Shown here: one piece after another, positions 6,725-13,762 of the stretch
Layout: each line of letters opens with the position of its first letter
How positions within the stretch are numbered: position 1 is the stretch's first letter
Assembly: GCA_003644405.1 (NCBI GenBank)
Contig: QNCE01000024.1
Location: 1 to 15,119 of the forward strand
Direction of reading: 5' to 3'
DNA: 15,119 bases
Source of the DNA: Candidatus Omnitrophota bacterium
Lineage (GTDB): Bacteria > Omnitrophota > Gorgyraeia > Duberdicusellales > 4484-171
The notes under the pieces: generated by a model
Database searches by the model: none
The model's input: only the letters and a program-made list of their open reading frames with translations
Told to the model about the DNA's origin: nothing
Made by a program: the position numbers and the translations under genes

Positions 6725-7305
6725 TTGATGGTATTATAATGAAAAATTTTTTCTAAAGGTCTTTTAGGTACATGAAGTCTTTCTTGTTTATCCAACCAGT
6801 AACGTACGCTATCTCTATTTTCTAAAAGAGGAAACTCTGCTGGTATCCCCACAGCTATCAATGAATCAATTATATATTTTTTGGGGATGTTTAGAATTTT
6901 CCTTATCATCCTTCTGTCAATTGAAGCAATCCAACACCCTCCTAATCCAAAACAAAGAAGAGAAAGGAGAATATTTTCGGCTGCTGCTCCTATATCTCTT
7001 AAGTCTGGTTTTTTTGACTTTTCCTTATTGATAAGAAGGATAATATAAAGTGAAGGCCTATTTTCAGGAGGAGGAACCCTTTTAGGATAGACATAACCTC
7101 CCCATCGAGTATAAGGAAAAATTTTCTCTCTGAGTTTCTGATTGTCTATAACTAAATATTCTAAAAATTGAAGATTAGCTGCTGAGGGAGCACAACGAGC
7201 TGAATCTATTAACTTTTTGATAACCCTAAGAGGTACTTTCTTGGGTTTAAAAAGACGAACAGTCCTTCTTTTAAAAATTAGAAAAAGAAGATTCCTTTGC
7301 TTCAT
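6721..7305 (-). CDS. Nitroreductase-family FMN oxidoreductase
   Basis: A 194-residue member of the nitroreductase fold, which binds FMN at a dimer interface and usually moves electrons from NAD(P)H to nitro-compounds, quinones or enzyme-specific substrates. Visible hallmarks are RRTVRLFKPKKV near the N-terminus (FMN phosphate contact), CAPSAANLQ (about 38-46), DIGAAAENILLSLLCFGLGGCWIA in the middle and a C-terminal RPLEKIFHYN tail. The physiological substrate is unknown. The first 35 bp overlap the end of the radical SAM gene and the last 4 bp overlap mazG, so it is probably translated with both. The ATG at 7305 gives the normal distance to the RRTVR motif. The FMN requirement fits membership of an operon headed by riboflavin genes. 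Confidence 0.9.
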   Translation of the reverse strand: MKQRNLLFLIFKRRTVRLFKPKKVPLRVIKKLIDSARCAPSAANLQFLEYLVIDNQKLREKIFPYTRWGGYVYPKRVPPPENRPSLYIILLINKEKSKKPDLRDIGAAAENILLSLLCFGLGGCWIASIDRRMIRKILNIPKKYIIDSLIAVGIPAEFPLLENRDSVRYWLDKQERLHVPKRPLEKIFHYNTIK

Positions 7306-8716
7306 CTATTAACTGTTGAATCTTCTGTTTATTCCTCTCATATCTTTGACGAGCTTCCTGAGTGAGAGGGTCTTGAGCAAAAAATGCTTCCCACATAGGA
7401 TAGGTTAACTCCTTATACTCTTGAGAATACCTATCCAAAAATTCCGCTATTGAACCACTAATTACAGACTCCGCCCCCTTATGAGTAGGATAAGCTTTAT
7501 GTTTTTTGACCACACTCCTTAAAATTTGGGGGTTATCTATAATCATACAGGGAGAGTAAAGATTTTCATCGTAAGGTTGAACACTTCTTATGTCTCGGAA
7601 AAATTCGGATAAAATTATCTCTTTTAAAGACTTCCTTCGTATATTATCTACAGCAAAATGTACAAAGACACATGGTTCTACATCTCCTCGATAATTTATA
7701 TGAAGGTAACGCCTTCCTCCAGCGATGCACCCTCCTACATAAGGACCGTGATTCCAAAAATCTCCAATAAAAATAGGCTTGGTATAAAAAAACTCTCTAG
7801 TTCTCTGAGCGGTGTACTTACGTTGCTGAGGGGTCTGCATAAGATTTAAATCGGGATTTTTCCCAATAGGAATGTAAGTAAAGTACCAACCAAAAATAGT
7901 TCCTTTTTTAATCATTTTTTCGATGAACTCATCACTGGTTAGATAATCAGTATTTAACCTTGTAGGAGTAGCAGAAAACCCAAAAATAACTCCTTCCTCC
8001 CGTAAGTTATCCATTGCCTCCATCACTTTTTTATAAACGCCTTTACCTCTGCGGGCATCGGTAAATTCCTCATTTCCCTCAATACTTATAGCAGGAGAGA
8101 CGTTGCCTAACTGAGCTAACTTTTTAGCAAGATTTTTATCAATTAAAGTCCCATTAGTATAAATCTGAAAATAACAATCGTTGTGTTTAGCAAAAACTTC
8201 CAAAATATTCTCTTTAAAGAAAGGCTCTCCTCCAGAAATAGTAAAAAAGTACATCCCCAAAGATTTCGCTTCTCTTATAATACGGTGGATTTCCTTTATA
8301 GTAAGTTCCTCTTCTTTATTTTTTTCATAGGAACCAGCATAACAACCTACACATGCTAAGTTACAACGCATGGTAGGAGAAATAACTAAAAAGTAGGGAA
8401 GTTCGGTACCATGTTTTTTAAAAAAGTCTTCTCTTACCCTTCCTCCTAAGAAGAAAGAATTAATAAAAAGATTATTAGCAAATTTATAAAGACACCTAAG
8501 GTTGGGCTCTAAAATAATTCTTTTTATTAACCCTTTAGTGGAAGTTTTTACTTTAAACGATTCCTTAACATGAGAGGCTTTTTGTTGCATATCCTGATTA
8601 GGAATTATTTTTTGAGCCACGTCGAAAAGTTTTAAGATATACTCATCCTTTGCCTCTTTTTTCCTCAAATAGAGGAGAGTTTTCCAGATAAGTTTCCTTA
8701 CTATCCACACCTTCAT
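7271..8716 (-). CDS. Radical SAM protein with SPASM/Twitch-type auxiliary cluster
   Basis: The 481-residue protein has a helical N-terminus (1-105) and a radical SAM core with C118NLAC122VGC125 (CxxxCxxC) binding the 4Fe-4S cluster and SAM, and SGGEP at 161-165. The C-terminal part has C330 x13 G344 x4 C349, matching the SPASM/Twitch signature, plus C390. It lacks the full set of seven SPASM cysteines, so one auxiliary cluster (Twitch) is more likely than two. Relatives modify peptides, proteins or small molecules; substrate is unknown here and no precursor-peptide gene is seen nearby. The ATG overlaps the plsY stop (ATGA), and GAGGAGGGAAGGT just upstream is a strong ribosome-binding site. 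The last 35 bp overlap the nitroreductase gene. Confidence 0.92.
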   Translation of the reverse strand: MKVWIVRKLIWKTLLYLRKKEAKDEYILKLFDVAQKIIPNQDMQQKASHVKESFKVKTSTKGLIKRIILEPNLRCLYKFANNLFINSFFLGGRVREDFFKKHGTELPYFLVISPTMRCNLACVGCYAGSYEKNKEEELTIKEIHRIIREAKSLGMYFFTISGGEPFFKENILEVFAKHNDCYFQIYTNGTLIDKNLAKKLAQLGNVSPAISIEGNEEFTDARRGKGVYKKVMEAMDNLREEGVIFGFSATPTRLNTDYLTSDEFIEKMIKKGTIFGWYFTYIPIGKNPDLNLMQTPQQRKYTAQRTREFFYTKPIFIGDFWNHGPYVGGCIAGGRRYLHINYRGDVEPCVFVHFAVDNIRRKSLKEIILSEFFRDIRSVQPYDENLYSPCMIIDNPQILRSVVKKHKAYPTHKGAESVISGSIAEFLDRYSQEYKELTYPMWEAFFAQDPLTQEARQRYERNKQKIQQLIDEAKESSFSNF

Positions 8717-9300
8717 ACCTTCCCTCCTCTTATTAAGTGCTTTATCTCTCTTTCAATTGTACTATAACCTCGTAAAACTAAAAATATCACAATAAAAACA
8801 ACAAAATTCCATATATAGTTGGGAGCTCCTTCTTTAATTATTAGTATTATAAATAAAATTGTAGAGATTAAAATAGCCAAAATTAACTTTCTTAAGAAAA
8901 AAAAGATAATAGCAGTAACTACTCCACAGATAATAATAGGTTTAAAAAACATAAAAGAAAAAATACCAATAGTGGTAGCTAACCCTCTTCCTCCTCGAAA
9001 TCTTAAGAACAAGGGGAAATTATGTCCTAAAATAGCAAAAAAACCTGAAACCAGAGTTATAAAACTATCAAGACCAAATACTTGGGAAGCTAAAAACACA
9101 GCTAACCACCCCTTCAAAAAATCCAATATTAATGCTGTTAACCCTGCCGTTTTAGAGACAGAAGAAAAAACGTTAGCTGCCCCTACATTCCCTGTACCCA
9201 CTCTTCTTATATCTATACCTTTAGTAATTTTTGCTATGAGAAAGCTAAAAGGTATTGAACCTAACAGGTAACTTACCAAAAAACTACCAACTTTATCCAT
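8713..9300 (-). CDS. plsY: Acyl-phosphate:glycerol-3-phosphate acyltransferase
   Basis: An integral membrane enzyme that transfers the acyl group from acyl-phosphate (made by PlsX) to glycerol-3-phosphate, the first step of phospholipid synthesis. The 195-residue sequence has the three PlsY loops: LLGSIPFSFLIAK (12-24), GTGNVGAANVF (35-45) and GHNFPLFLRFRGGRGLATTIG in the middle. Hydrophobic segments and length (about 200) agree with the family. I chose ATG at 9300; an in-frame TTG at 9306, two codons earlier and one base after the ribD stop, is possible. It overlaps the radical SAM start by 4 bp. plsX is not in the window. Confidence 0.95.
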   Translation of the reverse strand: MDKVGSFLVSYLLGSIPFSFLIAKITKGIDIRRVGTGNVGAANVFSSVSKTAGLTALILDFLKGWLAVFLASQVFGLDSFITLVSGFFAILGHNFPLFLRFRGGRGLATTIGIFSFMFFKPIIICGVVTAIIFFFLRKLILAILISTILFIILIIKEGAPNYIWNFVVFIVIFLVLRGYSTIEREIKHLIRGGKV

Positions 9301-9307
9301 AATCAAG

Positions 9308-10384
9308 TTAAGAAATATAACCGGAAAAGAGAAAATCCCTACCTATCTTCTCTAACTCAATCTCTTGGATATCAAAAGCACTCTTTAATGTTTTAGCTCC
9401 GTATCCTCCCACAGAAGGTAAAGCTTCTTTGCCTCCAATTATCTTGGGGGCAAGGAAGAAATAAATTTTATCTACCAACCTCTGGTCAAAAAAACTTCCT
9501 AAAGTGAAAGAACCACCTTCTACAAATAATGAACAAACTCCTCTCTCATAAATTACCTTTAAAACTTCTCGTAGGTTAAAAATACCGTCTTTTGTATTTA
9601 AAAAATATACCTGACCAGCCCTGGCTAAGTAATCTATCTTTTTTCTCTTTCTTTTAGACGCAGGAGTAGTAAAAATTATGAATCTTTTCCTCTTTACTAC
9701 TTTGCACTCAAGGGGAATATCTAGGTTAGGATCTAAAATTATCTTAAATGGCGTCTTTCTTAAACCCTCTAAAGTAGGATTGTCAGAAATCACTGTGTTT
9801 ACTCCTACACAAATACCATCATATTTATCTCTCAAAGCTTTTGCTAACATTCGTGCTTTTGGTGATGTAATCCACCGGGAATCTCCACTTCGGGTGGCAA
9901 TTTTTCCATCCAAACTCTGAGCCACTTTTACTACTACAAACGGTAAATTTTTCTTTACATTTTTGAAAAACACTTCGTTTATTTTTTTTGCCTGTTTAGC
10001 AAGAATACCTACCTTTACCTCTATTCCTGCTTTTCTTAATTTCCTTATAGATTTACCCCTAACCATAGGATTAGGGTCGCAGGTAGAAATAACTACCTTC
10101 CTTATCCCAGCATTAATTACTCTATCTACGCAAGGGGGTGTTCTCCCCCAATGGCAACACGGCTCTAAGTTCACATATAGAGTAGAGTTTTTGACTTTTT
10201 TGCCTGCTTTATTAATTGCTATAATTTCCGCATGAGGTGCTCCTGCTTTTTTGTGATAGCCCCATCCTACTATTTTATTGTCCTTAACAATGATAGCTCC
10301 TACTAAGGGGTTAGGAGAAGTATAACCCTCTCCTTTCTTAGCTAACTCAAATGTTTTCTTTATAAAGTAAATTTCGCTTGGCAT
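9308..10384 (-). CDS. ribD: Bifunctional riboflavin deaminase/reductase
   Basis: Performs two successive riboflavin steps: deamination of diaminohydroxyphosphoribosylaminopyrimidine, then NADPH-dependent reduction of the ribosyl group. The 358 residues match full-length RibD (E. coli about 367). The deaminase domain has SPNPLVGAIIV (23-33), H51AE and EPCCHWGRTPPC (74-85), giving zinc ligands His51, Cys76 and Cys85. The reductase domain (about 145-357) has VAQSLDGKIATRSGDSRWIT, GVNTVISDNPTL and FVEGGSFTLGSF. Its first 38 bp overlap the end of the PHP-domain gene. No in-frame start lies between this ATG and the conserved YTSPNP, so the overlap is probably real. It is separated from ribBA-ribH by nusB and the PHP gene. 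Confidence 0.96.
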   Translation of the reverse strand: MPSEIYFIKKTFELAKKGEGYTSPNPLVGAIIVKDNKIVGWGYHKKAGAPHAEIIAINKAGKKVKNSTLYVNLEPCCHWGRTPPCVDRVINAGIRKVVISTCDPNPMVRGKSIRKLRKAGIEVKVGILAKQAKKINEVFFKNVKKNLPFVVVKVAQSLDGKIATRSGDSRWITSPKARMLAKALRDKYDGICVGVNTVISDNPTLEGLRKTPFKIILDPNLDIPLECKVVKRKRFIIFTTPASKRKRKKIDYLARAGQVYFLNTKDGIFNLREVLKVIYERGVCSLFVEGGSFTLGSFFDQRLVDKIYFFLAPKIIGGKEALPSVGGYGAKTLKSAFDIQEIELEKIGRDFLFSGYIS

Positions 10385-11192
10385 TCTTTAACTTTTCTAC
10401 CCAACTGTAAGGAATCCAAACTTCCCCTACACCAGTAAATTCTTTATAACTGCCATGAGAATCAGAACCTCCACTTTTAAGGAGCTCAAACTTTTCGGCT
10501 ATCTGAGAAAATTGCTCTATCATAGAGGGGGTGTATCGGGGATATTTGACCTCTATTCCATCTAATCCCCATTGGCGAAATTTTGCAATCCATTCTTTAG
10601 AAGGTAAAAAATGTGGATGTGCCAATACCGCTAAGCCTCCTGCTTCTTTTATTAAAGTTATTGCCTCTTTCACAGAAAATTTAATCCTTGCTATATAAGC
10701 GGGCCTACCAAAAGAAAGATATTTCCGGAATGCCTCCCATATTGAAGTAACTTGTCTTTTTCCCACCATATAGAGAGCTAAGTGAAGACGGGTGGCAACC
10801 TTCTCATTTATTTGTGAAATCAATTCATCAATATCAACCTTACCTCCTAAAGAATTAATTTTCTCAGCCATCTTTATAAGACGTTCTTTTCTTAAATCTT
10901 TAACATTTCCTAAAGCCTTGACCAAACTTTTATTGGCAGAATCTATGAAATACCCTAATATATGAATCTCTGCATTATTGTACTCTGCACTAAGTTCTAT
11001 TCCTTCTATAAATTCAATCCCATAAGTTTTACTCAAATTGATTGCTTCCTCAGTTCCCTCAGTAGTATCATGATCGGTGATAGCTAAAGAATTAATTCCT
11101 TTCTCTTTAGCCTGGTTAAAGATTTCTTGAATAGATAAATCGCTATCTGAGTAATGGGAGTGAATATGGAGGTCGGCTTTTTTACTTTCCAT
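10347..11192 (-). CDS. PHP-domain phosphoesterase, RNase AM/TrpH-like
   Basis: A metal-dependent PHP (polymerase and histidinol phosphatase) hydrolase of the COG0613 type, whose E. coli relative RNase AM is a 5'-3' exonuclease. Visible metal ligands are ADLHIHSHYSD (His9, His11), AITDHDTTEG (Asp40, His41), the later LAHPHF and GGSDSHG near the C-terminus, in the usual order. The length of about 281 is normal. I chose the ATG at 11192 (MESKKADLHIH); an upstream TTG at 11207 would add five residues. The start lies inside the last codons of nusB and the end overlaps ribD by 38 bp. The substrate (nucleotide, oligoribonucleotide or sugar phosphate) cannot be decided. Riboflavin synthesis needs an unassigned phosphatase step, but PHP membership alone is no evidence for that role. 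Confidence 0.9.
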   Translation of the reverse strand: MESKKADLHIHSHYSDSDLSIQEIFNQAKEKGINSLAITDHDTTEGTEEAINLSKTYGIEFIEGIELSAEYNNAEIHILGYFIDSANKSLVKALGNVKDLRKERLIKMAEKINSLGGKVDIDELISQINEKVATRLHLALYMVGKRQVTSIWEAFRKYLSFGRPAYIARIKFSVKEAITLIKEAGGLAVLAHPHFLPSKEWIAKFRQWGLDGIEVKYPRYTPSMIEQFSQIAEKFELLKSGGSDSHGSYKEFTGVGEVWIPYSWVEKLKNAKRNLLYKENI

Positions 11193-11616
11193 CCTGAGTT
11201 TGAACAAACTTTTTGCTTTCTTCTTTGTAAACGCGATCTAAAATTCCATTAACAAAACGGGAAGAATCTTTGTCTCCAAACCGCTTGGCAAGTTCTATTG
11301 CTTCATTTATGGAGACTTTAGGAGGAATATCTTCTAAATAAAGAAGCTCAAAAATCCCAAGCCTTAGAATATTTCTATCAATAACTGCCATTCTCTCTAT
11401 CTCCCAATTCTTGGCATATTTTTTGATGATACTATCAATGAAGGCTAAATTTTTCTCTACTCCTTCTACTAAAGTATAGGAAAAATCTATAACTTCCTGT
11501 TTCTGAGGATAGGTTTCTAAATAGGCGTTAAGTAATTCTCCAACTTTCTTTTTTGTTATCTCCATCTGGTAGAGAATACACAGAGCTATCTCCCTTGCTT
11601 TGGATCTGGCTCTCAT
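11182..11616 (-). CDS. nusB: Transcription antitermination factor NusB
   Basis: A small all-helical RNA-binding protein that pairs with NusE (S10) on boxA and supports rRNA antitermination. The 144-residue length is normal. It opens with the typical MRARSKAREIALCILYQMEI and has ERMAVIDRNILRLGIFELLY (about 84-104), then IPPKVSINEAIELAKRFGDKDSSRFVNGILDRV, the standard NusB C-terminal half. It lies 10 bp downstream of ribH, a ribH-nusB order common in bacteria, and overlaps the start of the PHP gene. Nothing unusual. Confidence 0.97.
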   Translation of the reverse strand: MRARSKAREIALCILYQMEITKKKVGELLNAYLETYPQKQEVIDFSYTLVEGVEKNLAFIDSIIKKYAKNWEIERMAVIDRNILRLGIFELLYLEDIPPKVSINEAIELAKRFGDKDSSRFVNGILDRVYKEESKKFVQTQDGK

Positions 11617-11626
11617 TGAGAAAGTA

Positions 11627-12091
11627 TTAACTTATCTCCTGATAAAGGTTTGCCATCTCTATAGCACTTCTGGCTGCTTCTCTACCTTTATTTCCTTGTT
11701 TTGTTCCTGCTCGCTCTATTGCCTGCTCCAGTGTATCACAAGTAAGAATTCCAAAAATTATGGGAACTTTGCTTTCTGAAGCTAACTTAGCTATTCCTTT
11801 AGTAGTCTCTCCTGCTAAGTAATCAAAATGAGGAGTATCTCCTCTTACTAAAACACCTAAAGCAATGAAAGCATTATACTTCTTCGTTGCACACAACTTT
11901 GCCAAAAGTTGGGGAATCTCAAAAGATCCCGGAACCCAAAACACGGTAATATCAGCACTGGCTACTCCCTGTTTTTTCAATTCATCGATACAACCTTCTA
12001 AAAGTTTATCACTTACAAATTCATTAAAGCGAGACACTACAACACAAATCTTTTTGCCTTTCCCCTGATAATTCCCTCTTACTTCTCTCAT
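11627..12091 (-). CDS. ribH: 6,7-dimethyl-8-ribityllumazine synthase
   Basis: Joins the RibD-derived pyrimidine with 3,4-dihydroxy-2-butanone 4-phosphate from RibB to make lumazine, the riboflavin precursor; family members form pentamers or 60-mers. Conserved segments are VVVSRFNEFVSDKLLEGC (17-34), WVPGSFEIP (52-60), GVLVRGDTPHFDYLAGE (79-95, catalytic His88) and FGILTCDTLEQAIERAGTK. I start at ATG 12091 (154 residues, the family length) and not at the upstream ATG at 12175. The longer form would add 28 non-conserved residues overlapping ribBA, while an AAGGTGGGGGG ribosome-binding site sits just before 12091. It begins 16 bp after the ribBA stop. Confidence 0.96.
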   Translation of the reverse strand: MREVRGNYQGKGKKICVVVSRFNEFVSDKLLEGCIDELKKQGVASADITVFWVPGSFEIPQLLAKLCATKKYNAFIALGVLVRGDTPHFDYLAGETTKGIAKLASESKVPIIFGILTCDTLEQAIERAGTKQGNKGREAARSAIEMANLYQEIS

Positions 12092-12107
12092 ACCATCCCC
12101 CCACCTT

Positions 12108-13301
12108 TTAAATAATATGATCCAACTTAATCTTTTTTGTCTCCAGATACTTTTTATTTTCTTGGTTATATTCAATTTTAATAGGCACTCTTTCTACTAT
12201 CTTTAAACCATAACCCTCTAGACCAATAATCTTCTTAGGGTTGTTAGTAAGAAGTCTGATTTTCTTTAAACCTAAGTCTGCTAAAATCTGAGCACCGATA
12301 CCATAGTCCCGCAAGTCAGAAGCAAAACCCAATGCTTGATTTGCCTCCACAGTATCAAAACCTTCCTCTTGAAGTTTATAAGCTCTTATTTTATTCTCTA
12401 AGCCAATCCCTCTACCTTCTTGAGCCATATAAAGCAAAACCCCTCCTTCCTTACCAATGAGTCTTAGGGCTTCTTTTAGTTGATGGCCACAATCACACCT
12501 CTGTGAAGAAAAAATATCGCCGGTAATACACTGAGAGTGAACTCTCACTAAAGTAGGTTTATTTGTTAAGCGCCCTCTTACCAAAGCAAGATGATTACTC
12601 CCATCTATCAAAGATTTATAAAGGTATAAGGAAAAATCCCCATACTCTGTGGGAAGCCTAACTTTCTCTATAAGTGCTATTAACTTTTCCTTCTTTCTTC
12701 TATATTCAATTAACGAAGCAATGCTACATATCTTTAGTTTATGTTTTTTGGCAAATTCCACCAGGTCCGGCAGACGAGCCATACTCCCGTCGTCATTTAT
12801 AATTTCACATATAACCCCTGCGGGATAAAGCCCTGCTAACTTAGCTAAATCTATAGCTGCTTCAGTGTGTCCTGCTCTCACCAGCACTCCCCCTTCCTTT
12901 GCCTCCAAAGGAAAAATATGGCCAGGTTTAATCAAATCGTGTGGTTTAGTCTTAGAGTCAATTAAAACCTTTATAGTATGGGCTCTGTCGTAGGCGGAAA
13001 TTCCCGTGGTAATTCCCCTTGCTGCATCTACAGAAATTCTCCAAGCAGTACCGAAAGGATCTTCTTTACCTTTTCTTACTGGCCGTATGTCTTCTAACTC
13101 TAACTCCTCTATTCTTTCTCTAGTTAAAGGCACACACACCAACCCCCTTGCCTCTTTAATCATAAAAGCTATAACTTGAGGGGTAGCAAATTGAGCAGGG
13201 ATTACTAAATCTCCCTCGTTCTCACGAGATTCGTCGTCAACTACAATTACTGGTTTGCCTTTCTTTATCTCCTTTAAAATTTCCTCAATTTCTGCAAACA
13301 T
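12108..13301 (-). CDS. ribBA: Bifunctional DHBP synthase / GTP cyclohydrolase II
   Basis: Supplies both riboflavin precursors: 3,4-dihydroxy-2-butanone 4-phosphate from ribulose 5-phosphate and the pyrimidine from GTP. The 397 residues contain a complete RibB domain (about 1-200) with DDESRENEGDLV (22-33), GITTGISAYDRAHTI (96-110) and RAGHTEAAIDLA. The RibA domain (about 206-375) has VHSQC258ITGDIFSSQRC269DC271G, so the three zinc cysteines are present, then AQEGRGIGL, DLRDYGIGAQIL (329-340) and LLTNNPKK. Both active sites look intact. It is the first gene of the minus-strand operon, with a consensus -35 promoter roughly 55 bp upstream of its ATG. Confidence 0.97.
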   Translation of the reverse strand: MFAEIEEILKEIKKGKPVIVVDDESRENEGDLVIPAQFATPQVIAFMIKEARGLVCVPLTRERIEELELEDIRPVRKGKEDPFGTAWRISVDAARGITTGISAYDRAHTIKVLIDSKTKPHDLIKPGHIFPLEAKEGGVLVRAGHTEAAIDLAKLAGLYPAGVICEIINDDGSMARLPDLVEFAKKHKLKICSIASLIEYRRKKEKLIALIEKVRLPTEYGDFSLYLYKSLIDGSNHLALVRGRLTNKPTLVRVHSQCITGDIFSSQRCDCGHQLKEALRLIGKEGGVLLYMAQEGRGIGLENKIRAYKLQEEGFDTVEANQALGFASDLRDYGIGAQILADLGLKKIRLLTNNPKKIIGLEGYGLKIVERVPIKIEYNQENKKYLETKKIKLDHII

Positions 13302-13331
13302 AATGAATCTTACTTATTTAGAGGGTAAAAT

Positions 13332-13360
13332 ACCTTAACGCAGATAACAAAAATTGTCAA
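13332..13360 (-). promoter_or_regulatory. Predicted sigma-70 promoter of the rib operon
   Basis: On the minus strand a perfect TTGACA (13360-13355) is followed by a 17-bp spacer and a poor -10, TAAGGT (13337-13332). Transcription would begin near 13325, giving a 5' leader of about 24 nt before ribBA. This leader is too short for an FMN riboswitch. A second TTCTTGACA copy lies 26 bp further upstream (13389-13381) without a fitting -10. Confidence 0.5.
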
Positions 13361-13613
13361 GAATAACTTATCCTGCATAGTGTCAAGAAAATTGTGGACT
13401 TTTTATTTTATCGTTATGCTTCTCTATTAAGCTGGCCTCCTGTATTTAGGAATTAATCCTTGAGTTTATAATGCATATAGCATCTGGCCAACTTAAGGAG
13501 TTAAGGCAAATCGCAGCCCCCCTTTATTTCTACGAATGAATTTCTTCTTATGAGAGATAAAGCTGGTTCCTTCGGACAAATTTTTCCCCGCCTGCTAAAA
13601 GCATATGTAAGTA

Positions 13614-13647
13614 TCGGCGGGCAGGCCTGCCTACCGTCAGGCAGGTA
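13614..13647. repeat. GC-rich palindromic repeat
   Basis: GGCAGGCCTGCC (13620-13631) is a perfect 12-bp palindrome. It overlaps a second perfect stem, CCTGCCT (13626-13632) with AGGCAGG (13639-13645) and a 6-nt loop. The GC content is far above the surrounding AT-rich DNA. Such GCAGGCCTGCC-type palindromes resemble REP-like repeats dispersed between genes in some uncultivated phyla, but only one copy is visible here. Confidence 0.6.
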
Positions 13648-13673
13648 ATGAAAAATTGGGGTTTAAAAGAGCA

Positions 13674-13720
13674 AGGTATAGATACCTTAGATATCTGGCT
13701 GGCCTGATGGGCTATCTAAG
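13674..13720. repeat. Pair of adjacent stem-loops
   Basis: AAGGTAT and ATACCTT are separated by only AG (about 13673-13688) and form a tight palindrome. Overlapping it, CTTAGATA (13686-13693) pairs perfectly with TATCTAAG (13713-13720) across a 19-nt loop. The two stems share bases, so they are mutually exclusive. Neither is followed by a convincing T-run on the minus strand, so a terminator role for the permease gene is only possible. Confidence 0.35.
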
Positions 13721-13762
13721 TTCTAAAAACTAGAAAGGAGGAGTATTTCTTCTTAGGTAAAG

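Larger units (their letters stand above)
13302..13762. other. 461-bp intergenic region without a credible gene
   Basis: All short frames here are interrupted. It holds the rib promoter at the left, then an imperfect 11-bp inverted repeat (TTAAGCTGGCC 13427-13437 with GGCCAACTTAA 13486-13496), a GC-rich palindromic repeat near 13614-13647 and two stem-loops near 13674-13720. One plus-strand frame reads MRDKAGSFGQIFPRLLKAYV straight into the palindromic repeat and could be a gene relic. No tRNA, rRNA or known riboswitch is apparent. As the permease on its right and ribBA on its left are both on the minus strand, terminator function for the permease unit would be expected somewhere here. Confidence 0.55.

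Noticed and set aside
8819..9271. 150-codon plus-strand open frame opposite plsY
   Set aside because: PlsY motifs on the minus strand are unmistakable, and the plus-strand product is a lysine/isoleucine-rich mirror of membrane codons.
12092..12175. N-terminal extension of ribH (28 residues) from the ATG at 12175
   Set aside because: The extension overlaps ribBA, is not conserved in character, and a good ribosome-binding site precedes the ATG at 12091.
13302..13420. FMN riboswitch upstream of ribBA
   Set aside because: The conserved AGGGGCGGGG-type core and its partner segments are absent, and the likely leader is only about 24 nt.
13302..13762. CRISPR array or tRNA in the gap
   Set aside because: No regularly spaced repeats and no cloverleaf or CCA-end pattern; the repeats present are inverted and dissimilar.
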